NCBI GenBank assembly: GCA_963969365.1
Contig: OZ017753.1
Span: forward strand, 1-64,000
DNA: 64,000 bases
Direction of reading: 5' to 3'
Source of the DNA: Asterochloris sp. CNOR1
Taxonomy: Eukaryota; Chlorophyta; Trebouxiophyceae; Trebouxiales; Trebouxiaceae
Positions 52,399 to 64,000 of the stretch are shown piece by piece. Under the pieces are notes generated by a model. The model was not told the DNA's origin and ran no database searches. It saw only the letters and a program-made list of their open reading frames with translations. A program made the position numbers and the translations under genes. The stretch's first letter is position 1. Each line of letters opens with the position of its first letter.

Positions 52399-54231
52399 TA
52401 ACGCAAGCAGGCTTGGAAGACATTATCTCCACAGGACGCAGGATAGCCTGCTGATCGGATCAGGTGGTGAGCCACAGGCACCAGCGACTTTGTTTGGGGG
52501 CTCGACAAGGCGTAGCATGTGATGCTGATGCAAGCTGGCTTGAGGCGTCACCCATCATTCAGCCAGCAGTCATAACTGCTGGCTGCTCAACGGGCGATGC
52601 GGCAAGCTAGCTTGCAAAGCATACATCAGTCAATACCTTGCCATCGACTGTATTGAGCACCCACAGAATGCACCATTCTTGACCTACTTTGGCCAGAGAT
52701 CTTCTCTGGACACAGTGATGACGGGAATTTTGCAGCCTGGGTGCTAAGCACAGCAAAGTAGCAGGCCATACTGCCGGACAGTCCAGGCCAGAGCATCCCT
52801 GAAGTTGCCCGACTTGCAGATACAGATATCTGCTTCACAGGCCACGACATGGAACAAGCATTGGCATGGTGGGCACACTTGCCTGTTGGCCTGGCTGCGC
52901 CAGCGCTGCTGAGCTACCTGCCCTGCCCTGCGGCTGGAGGGTTGCTGGATGTCCTGTGGCTGCTGCTGCTGCCGCTCCCCTGCCCTGCTCATGCACCTGC
53001 CACAACCTGAGGTCAGCCAAAATGCGTTTTGCATGCACAGCAGAAGGTTATGAGGCTGCGCCGGCCTGCACAGTGTGCCTGCTTGCCCAGCCTGATTAGC
53101 TCCTGCTTTGGGCATGCTGAACACGTTTCTGCTGACCCCAAAGCCAAGCCTGTGCCTGCTCCCCTGTTGTGGGAAGAGTGTCACTGCCTGCCCTGAAGTC
53201 GTCAGGTGAGCAACACTGTAATCTGCATGGCATACAGAGGGTTTCTCGGAGCACGCCGACTCTACAATGTATGAGCAGCACTGCCTACCGGCACAGCTTG
53301 GGATGTGCTGACCCCAGGCCAGCAGAAGGGGGTGGGGGGAGGGTAGAGGCTGGTAAGACCATCCTCATGCAGCATCAGCCACAGGTGCAGGCACAACTTC
53401 GCGAGCTGCTGTGCATTCAGCAGCTGGCCATGGTGGCCGCCTTGTCTGGCAATGCAGGGACAAGCACGCTGAATGCAGGCCTAGTCAGACGCATTCTTGC
53501 ACTCTGCAATGCGTTTGAGGCAGCCAGACAGGGTGCCTTTCCCTCCTGCAGGGAAGATGGGGACAGGTCCAAGCAGAGCACAGCAGCTGCATGACGGTGT
53601 TGCATACAGATCTGATTGCTGCACATGCAGCCGGGTGAGTGGTGATGCTCACATGTGTACACACCCACACCTTGCCCTTCCTGCTGGCCGGCGTTGCATT
53701 GGGGCTGCCTGCATGCGCCTGGCGCGCTGAGCTATCAGGCACTTGCAGGACCTGAGCGCGGCCCCTTCTGAGCATGCTTTCCTGCCTGGGCAAGGGCTCG
53801 CTGTCTGAGTTGACTCACTGCGTTGCATAGGGAGGACGCTCACAAAGTCTAGATGTCACTGGAGGTCTAGGCAGCCATCCAGATTTGGACGATTGTCCAA
53901 ATCTCAGGAACATCTGGACAATTCTGAGAGTCTGCCCTATGACACTGCGCACTCAAGAGGACGGCTCTGCGAATCAGAGACTTCAGCTAACAATCAATGC
54001 ATATCTGTGGCAATCGCTTTCTGTTGGCTGTGGCACTCTGGGTTCTGGTGTACTCCCTGCAGCCTCTGCAGGGTCACTGAGATCAGGCTGCTTCAGGGGC
54101 AGCTGTGCTTCACAGTTTCTTCCTGAAGCAACGATGCCCTCCACTGAAAAAGCACCGCATGTGTGGCACAAACTCAGCTGGCCAGTGGTGCATACCCTGT
54201 CACCATAATGACTTCACCTGATACGCCTGCG

Positions 54232-54714
54232 AAGCTGCGCGCTGCTGAGCTGCGACCCCTGTCCTCTGCTGTGCCTTGACTGCACCCTCCCCTGCCCCCT
54301 GCTTTATGTGATTTGCAGCTGTGAAGACCTCCTGCAACTATGGGTATCACGCTGATGGAAACATTTGGCCAGCTCTGGCGGGGCCTGCTTGCATGGGTGC
54401 AGGCTCTGCAAGGGTGCCCTGCCATATGCTTTGGGAACCAGCAGGGCTTGCCAGCAGACAAGTCATATGCACAGGCCCATCAACTGTACAGAAACATGAG
54501 CTTACTGCTCACAAGGGTCGGGCTACATGGAGAGTTCACTAACCTCCAAGTGGCAAGCAAAGCACGCCTCAAGGGCCAGAGTCGAAGCACGCCAAAGTTG
54601 TGCATAGAGCAGGCATCTGCAACTAGGTGGCAATGTGCTGATATGCAACGACTCACCACTTCTTGCCGATGGCGTTCCATCTCCTGTTGGTGAAAGTAAT
54701 CAGGGAAGTTGTAC
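54232..54714 (-). CDS. Fragment of an unidentified gene: two likely exons
   Basis: 54655-54714 (minus) is bounded by TGCAG| and |GTGAGT and reads YNFPDYFHQQEMERHRQEV. 54232-54300 reads AVKAQQRTGVAAQQRAASQA and ends at a GTGAAG donor. Both look like helical, charged exons, but I could not find the rest of the gene or confirm that they join. The family is not recognised. Confidence 0.35.
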
Positions 54715-55534
54715 CTGCACTGCCAATGCGCGGCACTACAAATGCGTATTGCCACTTGTAAGCTGGGCACAAGAAGCAGCACTGCTCAGCATGTGGTCAG
54801 AGGAGCCTCTTCGTGTGCAGGCTGCCGCCTACATTGCCGTGCGGAACAGTTGTCTGTCTAGACAAGTACACCTGCCAGCCATGCATCACACCAGCCGAGC
54901 AGACAGCCAGCGCCCCCTTGCTGCCCACTTGCGCTCCAGACAGACAAACTGTGATGCCCACTACGTTGCTTATTTGCTCTTTCCAACAAACGCCCCATTG
55001 CTGGTCACCTGTCTTGGACCATAGAAGAGGGGAGAGTCAGCTCTATGAGCGCCACTTTGCAAAATACTTCAGATCTGCAGGTTCATGCAGAGCAGATCCT
55101 TGATGCCTCATTTTTGCTCACCTCTCACTGGAGCTTCTGTGTCCCATTCAAAGCAAACAGCCTGCTCTTCAAGCCAGGCTGTGGCCGACCTCTCACTGCC
55201 AATTCACCTGGGTGCTCTGCTGGAGTCGTGCCACAGTCTCTCGCTCTGATGATCGGCAATGGCAATGATGGATGTCATTCATATCGGAGGGCAAGCTCAA
55301 GGCTGGCGTACGGCAAGAGGGCCTGCCGCAGGCATGACTCTGGCTAAGGGGCCTCATGCAGACCTGGACGGCAAGGAGTGGAGAGGCAATTAATGGAGTC
55401 AGAGTCAGCATTCATAAACAAGTCCAGTCACAAGAGTGTGCACACCAGGGCTACACCACAAGATGGGCAATGAGTGCATTGGGATCAGAGTGACTCTTGA
55501 TCATCGAACCTGGGACTTGCCTGTGATTGCTGAC

Positions 55535-55672
55535 TCAGACCCCATCAATCTCTTCCCACACCTCGTGGTCCTTGTCTGCCTGGGCCTCCTTGCTCATGTT
55601 CACCCCTGTGGTGGGCTCTCTTGCCAGGCCCTCTTCCTCGGTCAGGGCTTGGCAGCCGCTGCCAGCCATCCA
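55535..55672 (-). CDS. Probable 3'-terminal exon of an unidentified gene
   Basis: After an AG acceptor at 55673 the frame reads 45 codons to TGA at 55535. The tail is acidic and polar (LTEEEGLAREPTTG, KEAQADKDHEVWEEIDGV). Upstream pieces at about 55830-55930 (minus), such as KPQHPEEGNCDPDELHRLQD, could belong to it but do not join with certainty. No family is recognised. The composition favours real coding over a chance frame. Confidence 0.35.
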   Translation of the reverse strand, partial: WMAGSGCQALTEEEGLAREPTTGVNMSKEAQADKDHEVWEEIDGV

Positions 55673-56851
55673 CTGACCACCATTGCCAGCATAATGAGTC
55701 AAGGGGGCCATGTTGTTTCTTCCATGAACTTTGGGTGAGTGTGACGCACTTTTGGTCCCTCCAAGCTCGCAGGTAGTAATTCAAAGTTTTGATTGTAAAA
55801 GCCTGCTCAGAAAGAGAGAGATCTCTGCAGCTGGAGACATGCGGGCCAACGTCGTCCTGCAGCCTATGCAGCTCATCTGGATCACAGTTGCCTTCTTCTG
55901 GATGCTGGGGTTTGCTCAGCCTGTCCCAACAGAGCCTGCAGGCAAGGCACACTGTTGCATTGCACACATTCAAGATCTGACAACCCCGTGGGAAATCTCC
56001 AGCTTCTGCAGGCAGGAAATTAGACTCTCAACCATTCTTGGAGCAGCACTGCAACGCGGTCGAGGCAGATCATACTTTTGCGGTGAGCCTTTTGCGGTGG
56101 CATGGTGCTCTGCAGATGTGTTTTCACATGTCATGTGACATGGCGCTTCCAACGTGAGTCCGTCAGAGAGTTGGCAATATGCTCTGGTGCTGCAAACTTG
56201 CCCCTGGGACCCTAATTCAACAGCTCTGGGCCGCTGGCTGTGCCCAGCACGGTGAGCAATGCATGTCGCTGCTCTTCATCTGCTTTGCACCTGCCTAGAG
56301 GTCATCTGACCCCTGTCTCACAGTCTGCATTGCTCAGCACCTGAAGGAGATGACAAGGCCTGCATATCCGGCAATCACTTGCAATGCCAGCCATCTGCAT
56401 GGCTAGACCTAGGAAGCTTGTCATGCGAGCGCCCTTGCCTGCACTTCATCATACTGGCTGGCACTGGCCTCAACAGCACCTGCAACCAGCAGTCACCTTT
56501 ACCTCTTGCAAGCCCTGCCTGCATGCACCCCTGGGGAGACCAACTGGAGCTGCTGTGGCTGGCCAGCAGTTGTGTAGGGAGGTGCCTAAGCCATGATGCC
56601 CCTCCATGGGCAGCATTGCCTGTACGCAAAATGCTGTTGAGATGGCCACCACACTTGCAGGGCACCGCTTGTATGGCGTGTTTCTAGTGGGCTGAACAGC
56701 TGATGTATCACTGCAATGCACCTGCACCTACACAGATGGACTGCATCCAAGCTATTTCCAGCGTATTGCACGTCTGTTGTAAGCGCTGCAGGCACCTGCA
56801 CCCACAGCCTCTCTCCTTCCTGCCTGACTGGCCCTGCCCTGTGCTGAGCAG
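55673..56851. other. Unassigned region upstream of the GT90 gene
   Basis: It must contain the 5' part of the glycosyltransferase gene (+) and perhaps upstream exons of the minus-strand fragment ending at 55535. Several short frames exist on both strands, and none could be linked by phase with confidence. A minus frame from 56152 and a plus frame from 56379 are the longest; both lack recognisable features. Confidence 0.4.
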
Positions 56852-59800
56852 GTGGATGAGTGGCTGCACCCCTTCCGTCCCTCCCTCAGCGCTCGCAACA
56901 TTGTGACTTTCAAGCACCCAGAGTGGTGGTCGCCTACTCACAAGGGGCATGCCAGGCTGCCGCTCCTGTTCAGCCTGGGCGGCAAGCTGATTCTGCACCC
57001 CACCATAGCAAAGACGCCCGATGGCCACATTGAGGAAGCCAACAACTACACGGTGAGACGCTGTGTGCCAGCAGGCGAATGGCCTCTATGTGTGCCAAGG
57101 TCAGTGAGCAGGCTGTGCTGGATGACCAGCAGACGTCACTCCAGAACAGCGTGGGGCGGCAGGGACATGCAATTTGCAGCCACAGGAGCAGAGAACACCA
57201 GTCAGCTCCATGATCTGCCTGCTTGTACCTGCACTGCTGAGGCGTGCAAGAATCCAGCGCTGGCGCCTGCTGCAGCTTGGGCAGTGGTCAACATTGCGAC
57301 GACTTGCACCGACACCTGCACCGCGCCAGCTGGCACTCACTGCCGTCAAAAGTGGCAGTAAAATGCAGGGAAGAGGCAACCTGGGCTGGTTCCACATGCA
57401 AGTTCTGAAGGAGGTCATGGAGCAGGTCGCCTTTGACGATTTTGTGCTGGCATCTAACCCATGTGAGTCAGCCAGCTTGGCGCCAGTATGTACAGCCAGA
57501 TGTTCTCAGGCATGGCACAGCCTGCCTGCTCAGGCAGGCTGTGGCCACCAGCAAAGGCCAGCAAGCAACATGTCTTTGGTGCTGGCTGCCAACTGATTCA
57601 CATTTTCTTTTGGCGGATAACCCTGCCTGTGCAACTGCTCACAGGGCACAATCTAGCTGCATAATAGATTGGGCCTGCAGATACATGCATGTCTGGCCCT
57701 CCAGACGCCTGCACACACACCAGTTGTGACGTGAAGGCTGAGCTTGCAGATGCCATGCCTACTATGGGACATCTCCGGCCGCCATTCCCCTATCTGTCCT
57801 GCTGCAACCAGCGAGGGTCCACCTCCACGCTTCTGATACCCTCAGACCTGGAGCCTGCTCAGTTCCTGGAGCAGCCCCTGAGGTCTAATGGCACCGACGC
57901 CCGCGATCCGCGAGCCATATTCCTGGGCAGCCCCACAGGTGACCTGGCCGCAGGCTCTAACATTGGTAGACCTGTCTGTGGCTGAGAGTGCCACTACCAC
58001 AGCACCCGTTGCGGGCATGCATTCTGCTGGCGTGCGGCTTGCAGCATCCCTGAGCAAAGACAAGAGAGCCAGCCACTGCCTTGCCTAGCGCCACAGCTGC
58101 CTTCCAACACATCGACGCTGCACCTGGGATAAGCCCAGGCAAGATGCCAGTGACCCAGCAAGCTGCCTGCTACACCTTGCTGCACGCTGCCGCTGCAGGG
58201 CATGGTGCAGGCAGGAGGTCTGTGCCCGGGCCAGGTGGCGGCACTACCACTTAGCCTGCATGCTACGTGCAGTAGTGCGTCTGATGAAGGCCATGGCCCT
58301 CATCAGACTGCCTGCTGCAGTGCTATACTTTGTCCCAGCATTGCCGAGCCTTGCACTCAATCAGCCAGTGCTGTTGCAGGCTGGGAGAACGGGAAGAGGC
58401 GAGCGGTCTGTCGGGCCGGCGCTGCGCATCCTGAGGCCCTGTGAGTGTCTGCTGTTCACAACACAAATTCTGCTTACTTGAGGGCGCTCTCCCACACCTG
58501 CTAGCCGCTGCTGCTTTTCTCGCCATATTGCCACAGCTTGTTGGCAATCATGCCTTGGTCAACTACCACCCACATGACAGGGTCCGCCTTAGATCTGTCC
58601 ATCTGAGCTGCTGTGTATGGTGCCAGTGCTGCTCCACTACCAGCAGCTGGCAGCAGCTGGTGCCTAAGCAGCAGCATCTGCAACCATATGGGGGGTTGTC
58701 ACGCCCATCAGCTGAGGCAGCCAGTATGCAGCATCATCTGCAAAACACATGAGCATGATGGGCGTGACCACAGCCAACACACGATGTGAGTCACCCTGCC
58801 TGGCCTGCTAGGTACACTGGCATCACCACATCCCATATTGATGGGAGGACCGTGGACCCAGAGGAGGCCAGGCTATTTCTGAAGGAAAGGCAGACAATGC
58901 AGTGGCAGGTGGACCACTTCCAGCACATTGTGAGTACGCAGCACTATTTGAACAATCAGCAACAGCTGTTGTCCTCAAGGTGAGACAGCAGACAATGCAG
59001 CAGTGGCTGGACTACTTCCAGCACCTGGTGAGTCTCCAGCACCACTCAGGTGATGTCGCCTTACAATTGGGCAGTACGGTGCCTGCTCCATGGCGCCAGC
59101 CATGTGAGCCACTCTTGCGCACTCTGAAGTGAACCACTTCAGCACATCATGTCTCCAGCACGATGTGGCATTGCCTGAGCTGCTTGCAACACATGGCACA
59201 GGCTCATACCTGACTGATAGAATCAGTGTTGGCCTGCATGGCACCTTCATCAGGTTCAAGCTTGAGCAGCTTATCCTGCAGCTTCACATTCCAGGCAGGA
59301 TGGACAGACACCGAGGCTGTGCAGGCCAGCATGTGCAGACAAAGCTGTGCATTGAAATCACGCCTGGCGCATCGTCAAGCAGCATGCAATGGCGGGTTGA
59401 ACCAGCCTGTTGGGTCCAGGACCCTGCTTGGCTCCCCTGCTGCAGATCTATGCAGATGGGCACTGTGGGTCACTGCGCCAACGTGACCTGCTGAGCTCAA
59501 ACGCCACAGTGCTGGCCCTCACCAGCCTGCATGAGATGTGGTTCACGCCTCTGCTGCTGCCCTGGTGAGCTGCTCTCCCTCTCAAGATGTGTTGCCATTG
59601 CTTGGTTTTGCTGACTGTGGACCCTTTCTAAGAGGACACTTTCGCTGAGCCAGGCAATGACAGCTTGCTGGTTGCCGCCTCAGGTAGGGTGCCTGTGCTA
59701 AGCCAGGCTGGCGGCTCTTGTGGTGCCCGCATCTATCTGGCCGCTCATGCCCATCAGCGCATCTGTTTTCACTTGCATGAGATGCATCTCTGACTCATGC

Positions 59801-60087
59801 CTGCTCACCACAGGACTCATTATGTACCTGTCCTTTACGAGCCTGATTTGTGGCCAGAGAGCAGCAACCTGCACGAGGCGTGGGTCTGGGCCTCGCAGCA
59901 CCCAGCTGAGGCAGCTAAGATAGTGGGCAATGCACGAGCCTTCTCTCAGACCCATTTTACTCGGCTGGGGCAGACCTGCTATGTGGTGCGCCTGCTGCAT
60001 GGATACAGCAAGCTGATGAGTGACAGAGACCAAATCCCTGAGCTACTGCATTACAACAGGCCCAGCACTCTTACAGGGCCCACATAA
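56852..60087 (+). CDS. Glycosyltransferase family 90 (CAP10/POGLUT-like), 5' end not found
   Basis: GT90 enzymes transfer glucose or xylose in the secretory pathway (CAP10, protein O-glucosyltransferases). Exons: 56852-57052, 57369-57462, 57750-57938, 58380-58440, 58812-58929, 59446-59564, 59814-60087; every join is in phase and the last ends at TAA. Family marks: NNYTGRGNLGWFHMQVLKEV; RDPRAIFLGSPTGWENGKRR (the family's fRGs-TG-nxR block); HPEALYTGITTSHIDGR; IYADGHCGSLRQRDLLSS (the 'dGh--s-R---ll-s' core); MWFTPLLLPWTHYVPVLYEPDLW (the W-HYvPv segment); ARAFSQTHFTR near the C-terminus. No signal peptide or transmembrane anchor is visible, so the N-terminal exon or exons lie upstream of 56852. 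Decayed copies of exon 58812-58929 lie in the next intron. Confidence 0.85.
58885..59168. repeat. Three copies of a GT90 exon end
   Basis: The end of exon 58812-58929 (GCAGACAATGCAGTGGCAGG then GACCACTTCCAGCACATT|GTGAGT) is followed by a copy at about 58986-59034 (GCAGACAATGCAGCAGTGGC, GACTACTTCCAGCACCTG|GTGAGT). A poorer one lies at about 59131-59165 (AACCACTTCAGCACATCATG). The first copy keeps an intact GT donor but is not in phase for use. Confidence 0.8.
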
Positions 60088-61093
60088 CTTGACCACCTCA
60101 GCCTCACATCATGTCAGGTTGCCTGTTCAACAGCTGACGATTGATGTCAAGCAGCTCGTGATGCTGGCTAAGAATTGCTGAGCCAAAGAAAACCAACTCA
60201 AGAATTGTCAACCGCAGCCAATGTCATGGTACACTACACAGACTGTTGCCCGCTCTCAGTATTGCTTGCGTGGTAGCCCTCTCCTCCTCTGATGCATGAC
60301 CTCGAAGGCTCGCTGCCATTGTACCCTATTAACAGTTTCTGCTGTCCAGCACTGTTGCCCAATCAATGTTCTGCAATGCTAGATCATATCAAATCCTGTG
60401 CTGTTCATGATCGCAAGCAACAGCCTCTGTTGGAGGTACCCTGTGTCCTGCTAGGGCCAGCACCTTGTTCAGGGAACAATGCAGCGATTGCAGGCCTGGC
60501 TCCAGGGGTTAGCAAGGCAGCAGAGCGCAGCCAGCAGCAGGCACCAGACCTTGTTGCCATGCACAGCTAGATGGTTGAGGCAGGTGCGGGTGCTGGGAGC
60601 GCTGGGCAGGCGTTCAGAGTGTGCGAGCCTGCCATGCTGGTGGTGAAAGGAGGCTGCAGCTGGCCAGTCCTTTGACTGGCACAGAACAGCTGCGTGGTTA
60701 CCGGCCTGTCTGCTTCATTGCGCATATTGCATTTTTAGCTTTCCTTGACAAAGATGACTGCTGATATCAACCAGGTAGTGTCAGGGCTTGTGGTTGCTGC
60801 TGCTCAGAATTGTGTTGGTCAAGATAGAGATCACGAAACTTGCAATGCAGGCATCCTCTGCATGCCATGACCAACCAGCCGTGGCTTGAAATTGCATGCA
60901 GAGCAATGGTAGCCCTCCCTAGCACCGGATACTAAGGCATTTTTTGCCTTCTATCTTCAGAAGCAGAGGCTCTTGCCTGCACCCAATCGCTTGCTGCTGC
61001 TATCTACTGCACGAAAGCAATTTGGCAGTAGCGATCAGTGACAGAAGCGGCTGCAAGAGCCTGCACTTGTTTCCCTGACAGCCAGTTGAGTAC
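60088..61093. other. Intergenic region, no gene recognised
   Basis: It lies between the GT90 stop and the Era-type start. Codirectional genes on both sides mean it holds a 3' UTR and a promoter. Composition is slightly more AT-rich around 60700-60950. No coding exon, repeat or RNA gene could be supported. Confidence 0.6.
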
Positions 61094-63045
61094 ATGCTGA
61101 GGGCAGCCCTGCTGCAGATGGGCTCAATCACTCCCTGGGGGCATGCCCCTGCTGCTGCCGCCGCACCAGCCCTTCGGCAGCACTGCTGCTGCCTGCTGCC
61201 CAGCCTGGGCGCCTGGATCAGGCAGCAGCAGGCCTTCCATGCTGCCGCCTGCAGAGACACAGCAGCCGGCACCCTCAGAGCGCAGAGCCGGTGCACGGCA
61301 GTCAGATCCGGCACGTGGCCCAGCATGCACCACTGCTCAGGGCCGCGACACCCACTCGGTGGCCACACCCTCCTCAGCACACGGCAGGCTCTCCTCCCCG
61401 TGCATCAGCTCACAGCCGCCCAGCATACGCAAGCCTACCGGCAGCGGGACGCAGACTTCCAGGGCTCCGGGAGTGACCACTTGCTCGAGTACCAGTCTCC
61501 CCCGCTCGACATGGAGCAGGGGCAGCCTCAGGTGCCTGGCTCAGCAACACCGACCGTACCTATTGAAGACCAGGAGCTTCTCCAGGTCGGCATTGTGGGC
61601 GCTCCCAATGCCGGCAAGTCCACGCTCACCAATGCCCTGGTTGGCGTTAAGGTGCGAGGGGCTGCCTTCTTATGCAGACTGGCTGGCATGAGGCTTACAT
61701 GTGGCGGTTACTGCCGTTGCTCTATTATGATGCCTGGCTACAGTGCCCAGATTGTGCTTTGGGAGGTAAACCTGCTGTGCTGTCCTGAAAGTGTCAGGCT
61801 CTGTGGCTCTCCCTGCCAGCCTCCCCTGTGTTCTTGCTGTTCCTGCTGCGCAGATGGTTCTGCACCTCTGCTGGAAAGTCGATCATGGCTGCATGCGGTT
61901 CAGGCACGCCAGAGGTCAGTGCCGGCCCCTGAGGGGCACATTCTGGCAGATGTCCTGGAGGAAGTATGGCTGCGCTGGCTGCAGGTGACCGCCACATCCA
62001 ATAAGACCAACACCACCCACCGGGTGGCACTGGGCGCCTTCACTCAGGGCACCAAGCAGGTGGCGCTCTATGACACCCCCGGCATTGTGAGCCCCAGGTG
62101 AGAGAAAGCAATGTACTCTCACACTCGCAGCTACTGGAGCCTGCATGCTTGGTTGGCTTTCAGAGGGTGCGGTAGCTCTTCTTTTTCAGGCATGTGAGCT
62201 GCTGGCTGTGAGGCAGCGCTCATGCCCAGCACCATCAGTTGCAGGTGAGTGGAGCAACAGCACTCTCACAGACATAAAGCCAGATGCCTTCGTGTTGGCA
62301 CCTGCCGCAACGGGTGCAGCGCAGCAAGCAGCTGCCGCGCTGGCGGCTGCAGAGGACCTCGATGGCATTGACTGCAACCCCGGCCTGTGGGTGTTGGTCT
62401 GCCTACTGGCGGCTCTTGAGGGTGTTCTTCTGCCATGCAGGCAGTACCGGGACATGGGGCACGAGGCCAACGTCAAGTCGGCCTGGTCAACAGCTGGCAA
62501 CTGCGACATGATCATGTTCATTGTTGATGCCCATCGTCAGGTGAGCTGCCCTCTGTGCAGGCTTGGTCAGCTGGTGTGGGCCAGGCCGGCAGTCATGCTT
62601 GCCCAGATTGAGTCCCGAATGAGGCTGGGTGGCCACTTCTGAAGTCTAAGTGCAGGCAGCACACAGATCATCCTGGCCACGTGTTAGGGCTGTCCCCTTG
62701 CGTGCTCTGCGGCAGAGCTCACATGTTGCTCCAAGATGTTGTGCCGCGCAACATTTTGCTTAAAACATGTTGGCTGCAACGTCTTCTACATGCGGCAGCA
62801 TGATGCACCAGGCGCAAAAATCTGCGCAGGCCACTTATGCAGCCTGGCTCCAGAGCAACATGAGAAATTCCTACTTGTCCTGAATGGAGTAGATGCACTG
62901 CTCACTGCTCTGCCTGTGTTCTGTGCAGGTCGTGCAGCCCGACCCTAGGGTGACCCGCTTGGTGGAGGAGCTGAGCAACTCCCTCAAACGGGAGGCAGAG
63001 CTGCCTGAGGGGGACCAGATTCCTGCCGTCCTGGTCCTGAACAAG
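61094..63045 (+). CDS. Era-type GTPase, probably organelle-targeted; 3' part unresolved
   Basis: Era GTPases bind small-subunit rRNA and help assemble the small ribosomal subunit; in plants and algae copies act in mitochondria or plastids. Exons: 61094-61651, 61985-62097, 62441-62540, 62929-63045, all in phase. The long first exon starts MLRAALLQMGSITPWG and has a roughly 150-residue Ala/Arg/His/Ser-rich, acid-poor head, fitting a targeting peptide. The GTPase core follows: GAPNAGKSTLTNALVG (G1), NTTHRVALGAFT (G2), YDTPGIV (G3), DMIMFIVDAHR, and VLVLNK ending exon 4 (G4, with VD expected next). NTTHR is diagnostic of Era. The G5 loop and the KH RNA-binding domain are not found before the window ends. 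They may lie in later exons past 63,100 or outside, or the gene may be truncated. Confidence 0.88.
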
Positions 63046-64000
63046 GTCTGCTGCAACAGTTTGCTGTCAGCTGAGTCCAAGCATGGCAGGACTGTTAGGA
63101 GCCTCACACATTGCAGAGGGTTTGCTGTACAGTGTAAAGCTGCATGGTGCGTTCTACGACCCGGTCTTGAGTCAGAATCCTGCAATGCAGTCTGACGCAA
63201 GGAGGCGCGCTCCCGTCCTCAACCAGGTTCGAGTCCTGCATCCTGCAAAGGGCAGCAATGCATAAGGATGTGGTTGAGGCTGCTGAGGACTTCCCACTGC
63301 CAAGCAATGGCATGCACACATATGTAAAAATTTCAGCGTACATGTCTACCATGGTTGCCCCACAGCCAGGCGAGTCCCCACCACAACAGCATCCATGCAA
63401 TTGCGCTGCAGATGAACCCTTCCGCAGATTCTGATGGCTCTGCCCTTGATAGCATCTCATGTCCTGCGCCAGCAACAGGCAGACATGCCACGCCCCTCTG
63501 TAGGCGTGCCTCAACATCCCATGTCCTGCTGGGGTTATGCAAGGACAAGTCTGGCACAGTGGCATGCAGCTGGTAATGCTGCCCATGAAGGGGGGTCACG
63601 ATTGCAGATTCATAGATCTGCCCCGGCTGCCGTCAACACATTTTGCAGGCTCCCAGCTTTGGCCCCTTTCAGCATTTTCATCTCTGGGCACAGCTGGGGC
63701 ATGCCCTCGCATCAGCATCCTACACAGGCCTGCCCAACTCAGAGGCAATGCAAGCAGCCACACACGTCATTCTGCGCCTCCTGGTCTTCAGAGGGGCTGC
63801 ACATGCTGCACCTGCTGAAATGCATGCTGCAGAGGTCCGCTCCCTGCTTCTCTGGCGCACTGATTGGCGCAACTCCTGGCTGCAGGCGACCATGCTGCAT
63901 GTTCCAGCTGCAGAGGCGCTGCAACATCCCACCACGCTTCGCGGCATGTCAGGAAAGCTATATAAAAACAGTCCACATGGTGCTGGACACTGCATGCATT
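63046..64000. other. Downstream of the last supported Era exon
   Basis: This should contain the rest of the Era gene, but no exon encoding a G5 loop or KH domain could be joined in phase. A block at 63212-63232 (CTCCCGTCCTCAACCAGGTT) resembles the end of exon 62929-63045 (CTGGTCCTGAACAAGGTC) and looks like a decayed junction copy. Frames further on have no recognisable content. Confidence 0.4.

Larger units (their letters stand above)
50837..54231. other. Long stretch without a recognisable gene
   Basis: Open frames occur on both strands, the longest from 51076 (+) at 232 codons. None shows a known domain or a chain of phase-matched exons. A stretch at about 51181-51294 (+) is bounded by an acceptor-like TCCTGCAG and a donor-like CCAG|GTACC and could be an exon. 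53380-53520 (+) has a helix-like composition. Direct duplication and a hairpin occur at 52209-52398. The region may hold a fast-evolving gene or be intergenic. Confidence 0.45.

Overview
The window is the left end of a nuclear chromosome of a green alga. It opens with about 395 bases of CCCTAAA (TTTAGGG-type) telomere. Behind it lie intron-dense genes with short GT-AG introns, including a chlorophyll a/b-binding protein and a transit-peptide-bearing membrane protein. Telomere type, moderately high GC and intron density fit a trebouxiophyte-like chlorophyte; that placement is an inference. Nothing prokaryotic, viral or organellar was seen, and no tRNA or rRNA gene was recognised.

Layout. 1-395 telomere; 571-897 a four-copy subtelomeric minisatellite; 1126-15017 (-) an ABCC10/MRP7-type ABC transporter in about 36 exons, transcribed toward the telomere; 16263-18296 (-) a short-chain dehydrogenase; 18770-20760 (+) a plastid-type multi-spanning membrane protein; 21321-39661 (-) a very large locus whose exons encode, from N- to C-terminus, a low-complexity head, roughly ten armadillo repeats, a protein-L-isoaspartate methyltransferase (PCMT) domain and a TKL-type protein kinase; 40367-41995 (+) an ALKBH4-type dioxygenase; 42132-48860 (-) a long coiled-coil protein; 49149-50836 (+) an LHCB7-like antenna protein with an in-frame TAG; 50837-56851 mostly unassigned; 56852-60087 (+) a GT90 (CAP10-like) glycosyltransferase; 61094 to at least 63045 (+) an Era-type GTPase, probably incomplete.

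I assembled gene models by hand from splice consensus and reading-frame phase. In the ABC transporter, dehydrogenase, ALKBH4, coiled-coil, GT90 and ARM/PCMT/kinase loci, adjacent exons fit in phase, which is the main support. Coordinates given as CDS are gene spans with introns; exon lists are in the evidence.

Two things stand out. First, the ARM, PCMT and kinase modules join in phase with only about 300-350 bases between modules, so they look like one protein; I know of no such architecture. Second, many introns carry decayed direct copies ('echoes') of the neighbouring exon-intron junction, often two to five in tandem. This suggests that introns here grow by tandem duplication across splice sites. 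There is no evidence that the neighbouring genes form a pathway; they look like ordinary housekeeping and photosynthesis genes.
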